Shown here in pieces: positions 7,035-8,366 of a stretch of 8,366 nt of DNA. Below the pieces are notes generated by a model that did no database searches, was not told the origin of the DNA, and worked only from the letters and a program-made list of their open reading frames with translations. The position numbers and the translations under genes are program-made. The DNA comes from JBDREA01 sp043820265 (GTDB taxonomy: Archaea; Altiarchaeota; Altiarchaeia; IMC4; JBDREA01). The number at the start of each line of letters is the position of its first letter. The stretch's first letter is position 1. The stretch spans positions 1 through 8,366 of the forward strand of contig JBDREA010000038.1 of NCBI GenBank assembly GCA_043820265.1, read 5' to 3'.

Positions 7035-7406
7035 ATGGCCAATGGCGGATCAAGAGAGGCTCCTAGAAAACGCACCCTTCTATCATCTCCTCCAAGTGAG
7101 CCAATCAAACAGTACCCAGAGGGTCAGCTTATCGAAAGACTCCAAGAGGAAGTAGGGAACATCGAAGGAAGTTTCGTAGGCTCTCCAGGAGAGGAAAAGC
7201 TTCAAGTCAAGCTGAAGACAAATCTGAGCAGGAGCCCTGGGAGGGTCGTGGAATTCGCCCTGGGCATGGTTGTGCAAAACCTCTGCGAAGCAAATGATAT
7301 TTCCGTGTCTCTTAAGAGGAGGGATACAGGTGCAGTAGTCCACTTGAGCAGGGAAACGGATGATACGATTGCTGATCTAATAAAATGGAGCAGCCAGATA
7401 AAGTAG
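7035..7406 (+). CDS. Tandem HPr-like-domain protein, part before the in-frame TAG
   Basis: Encodes 123 residues before a TAG. Residues 1-50 are polar and probably disordered. From residue 56 the pattern resembles an HPr (PTS phosphocarrier) fold: strand LQVKLKTNLSR, helix SPGRVVEFALGMVV, strand NDISVSLKRR, helix DTIADLIKWSSQIK. HPr proteins normally continue with 'xGDxIxIxAxGxDE' and a last helix. Here those elements (GETIEVSAKERGDE, then a helix to about residue 153) lie directly after the TAG in the same frame. A product ending at the TAG would lack the last strand and helix of the domain. The usual phosphorylated histidine (in GLHARP) is replaced by Ser in NLSRSP, so a PTS role is unlikely. 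ATG 7035 is chosen as the first in-frame ATG after TAA 7011-7013. The HPr link comes from recalled consensus and needs a profile search. Confidence 0.7.
   Translation: MANGGSREAPRKRTLLSSPPSEPIKQYPEGQLIERLQEEVGNIEGSFVGSPGEEKLQVKLKTNLSRSPGRVVEFALGMVVQNLCEANDISVSLKRRDTGAVVHLSRETDDTIADLIKWSSQIK
7404..7406 (+). other. In-frame TAG, candidate recoded (pyrrolysine-type) codon 2
   Basis: The TAG lies between the codons for SSQIK and GETIEVSAK. No TAA or TGA occurs in this frame from 7035 to the right edge at 8366. In the HPr-like alignment the TAG falls at the 'K-x-G-D' turn between the second helix and the fourth strand, a place where the family has one variable residue. A single residue inserted here restores a complete domain. 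The residue identity is inference. Confidence 0.65.
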
Positions 7407-8366
7407 GGAGAGACTATTGAAGTCAGCGCAAAGGAAAGGGGTGATGAAAGAAAGTTGGGCAAAGACCAGTTAAAGGATGCCATGCTTTTAGTGGGCCTGA
7501 CATTCGGAAGCCCAAGATTCAATATCGAAGTAGGAGGCAGTTACGGCGAAAAGCTTCATTTTGCACTGCTGAAGTTAGCTCGGACACCACTCTCTGGCCC
7601 GGAGCAAGCAATGTATCTGTATGATTTCATCCGCCTAACAGAAGGCATCGAAAAAGCAACTGAGCCTCCAACTGGTTCTTCAATACTACAGGTTAAGAGC
7701 GCATCTGACTTAGAGACCTTGCATGCAACCCGCATTGCAAGCTTAGCGAACCACATCAAAGACGAACTAGGGATAGATATGTTCATTTCTCTGCCTAATA
7801 CTCCACTTTCAGAGATGACTCATGTAAATCGTAATGATGTGATGAGGTTGACCTTGGGACCGTCTGGATTTAAAGTTTTGGTTGCCGCCAAAAAAGAAGG
7901 CGAAAACCCCAAAGTCCTAGAAACTGCTGGGCGAATAATCTCCGGGATGTTCCTTGATGCTAGACTTAATCCTGTAACTCTCGAGCAACAGGTGACAGAT
8001 ATGCAAATCACACGAGAAGACCAAGGCAAGTGGGATGATATCAACTTAGGGGAGGTCTCAGGTAAAATCGGGACACATCCTGATACAGGTTTTCCACTCT
8101 TAAAATTCAAGGCAGGATATGACGGAAACCAAACAGTAAATTGGTACCTCAATGAGGTGAATAAAATAATTGGCGAGAAAATAAATGGAGACATAATAAT
8201 TAGAAGGGGAAGAAGATCTAGAAAAACATCCCTTCATACATCCGGATCAGAGATAACCGAAGGTGAAGATATCACCCTCATCGCCGAACCAAAAGATGCA
8301 AAAGGCAAATCCCCAAATCCAGATTATATGAAAAAAGCTGTTATAGTCCTCGGCGCAATCCTCGCA
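7407..8366 (+). CDS. Continuation of tandem HPr-like-domain protein after the in-frame TAG (3' end outside window)
   Basis: The frame is open for 320 codons after the TAG and runs off the right edge. If it were a separate gene, its first start codons would be TTG 7455 or ATG 7482; the latter has AAAGGA just upstream (about 7472-7477), a possible weak ribosome site. Numbering from ATG 7035: residues 125-153 complete HPr-like unit 1. Residues about 218-306 look like unit 2, with strand ILQVKSAS, ETLHATRIASLANHI resembling the active-site region GLHARPA (His 230 kept), strand DMFISL, then NRNDVMRLTLGPSGFKVLVAA and a helix. Residues about 355-444 look like unit 3, with strand PLLKFKAG, strand GDIIIRRGRR, then KTSLHTSGSEI and TEGEDITLIAEPKD, and a last helix cut by the window edge; it lacks the histidine. 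Residues 160-215 form a helical linker I cannot place. No EI or EII PTS partner is visible nearby. Confidence 0.7.

Overview
The window reads as archaeal DNA. Two genes have an AT-rich TATA-like box about 27 bases before an ATG that has no ribosome binding site, which is the usual layout for leaderless archaeal transcripts. One protein carries a domain resembling the mostly archaeal DUF5752 family, Arg codons AGG/AGA are common, and oligo-T tracts follow several genes. I cannot name the lineage.

Layout, left to right: (1) 3-3221, plus strand: a very long, charged, mostly helical protein of unknown function, open at the left edge and interrupted once by an in-frame TAG at 1914-1916. (2) 3291-4577, minus strand: a secreted or membrane-anchored M50 (site-2-protease-type) metalloprotease, convergent with gene 1. 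(3) 4624-5883, minus strand: glutamate dehydrogenase (gdhA), with a terminator-like hairpin over its stop codon. (4) 5884-6012: a divergent promoter region with two TATA boxes and a perfect 9-base inverted repeat between them. (5) 6013-6984, plus strand: a membrane-anchored protein with a beta-rich part and a DUF5752-like part. (6) 7035-8366, plus strand: another large protein of unknown function, again interrupted once by an in-frame TAG (7404-7406), and open at the right edge. I see no RNA genes, CRISPR array or mobile element.

The main observation is that two unrelated large genes each contain exactly one internal stop, both are TAG, and in both the same frame stays open for hundreds of codons on the far side. 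In each case the protein pattern crosses the TAG. In gene 1 a repeat unit begins between the TAG and the next possible start codon. In gene 6 the TAG falls inside what looks like a single HPr-like domain. This fits TAG read as an amino acid, most simply pyrrolysine in a Pyl-decoding archaeon. Paired nonsense mutations or split genes are less likely but not excluded. The protease gene also ends in TAG, directly before an oligo-T tract, so TAG may serve as both stop and sense codon here.

The second observation is that gene 6 appears to hold three divergent HPr-like units in tandem, with the phosphorylatable histidine position kept only in the middle one. GDH is a housekeeping enzyme of glutamate/2-oxoglutarate exchange. 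No shared pathway between it and the other genes is evident.
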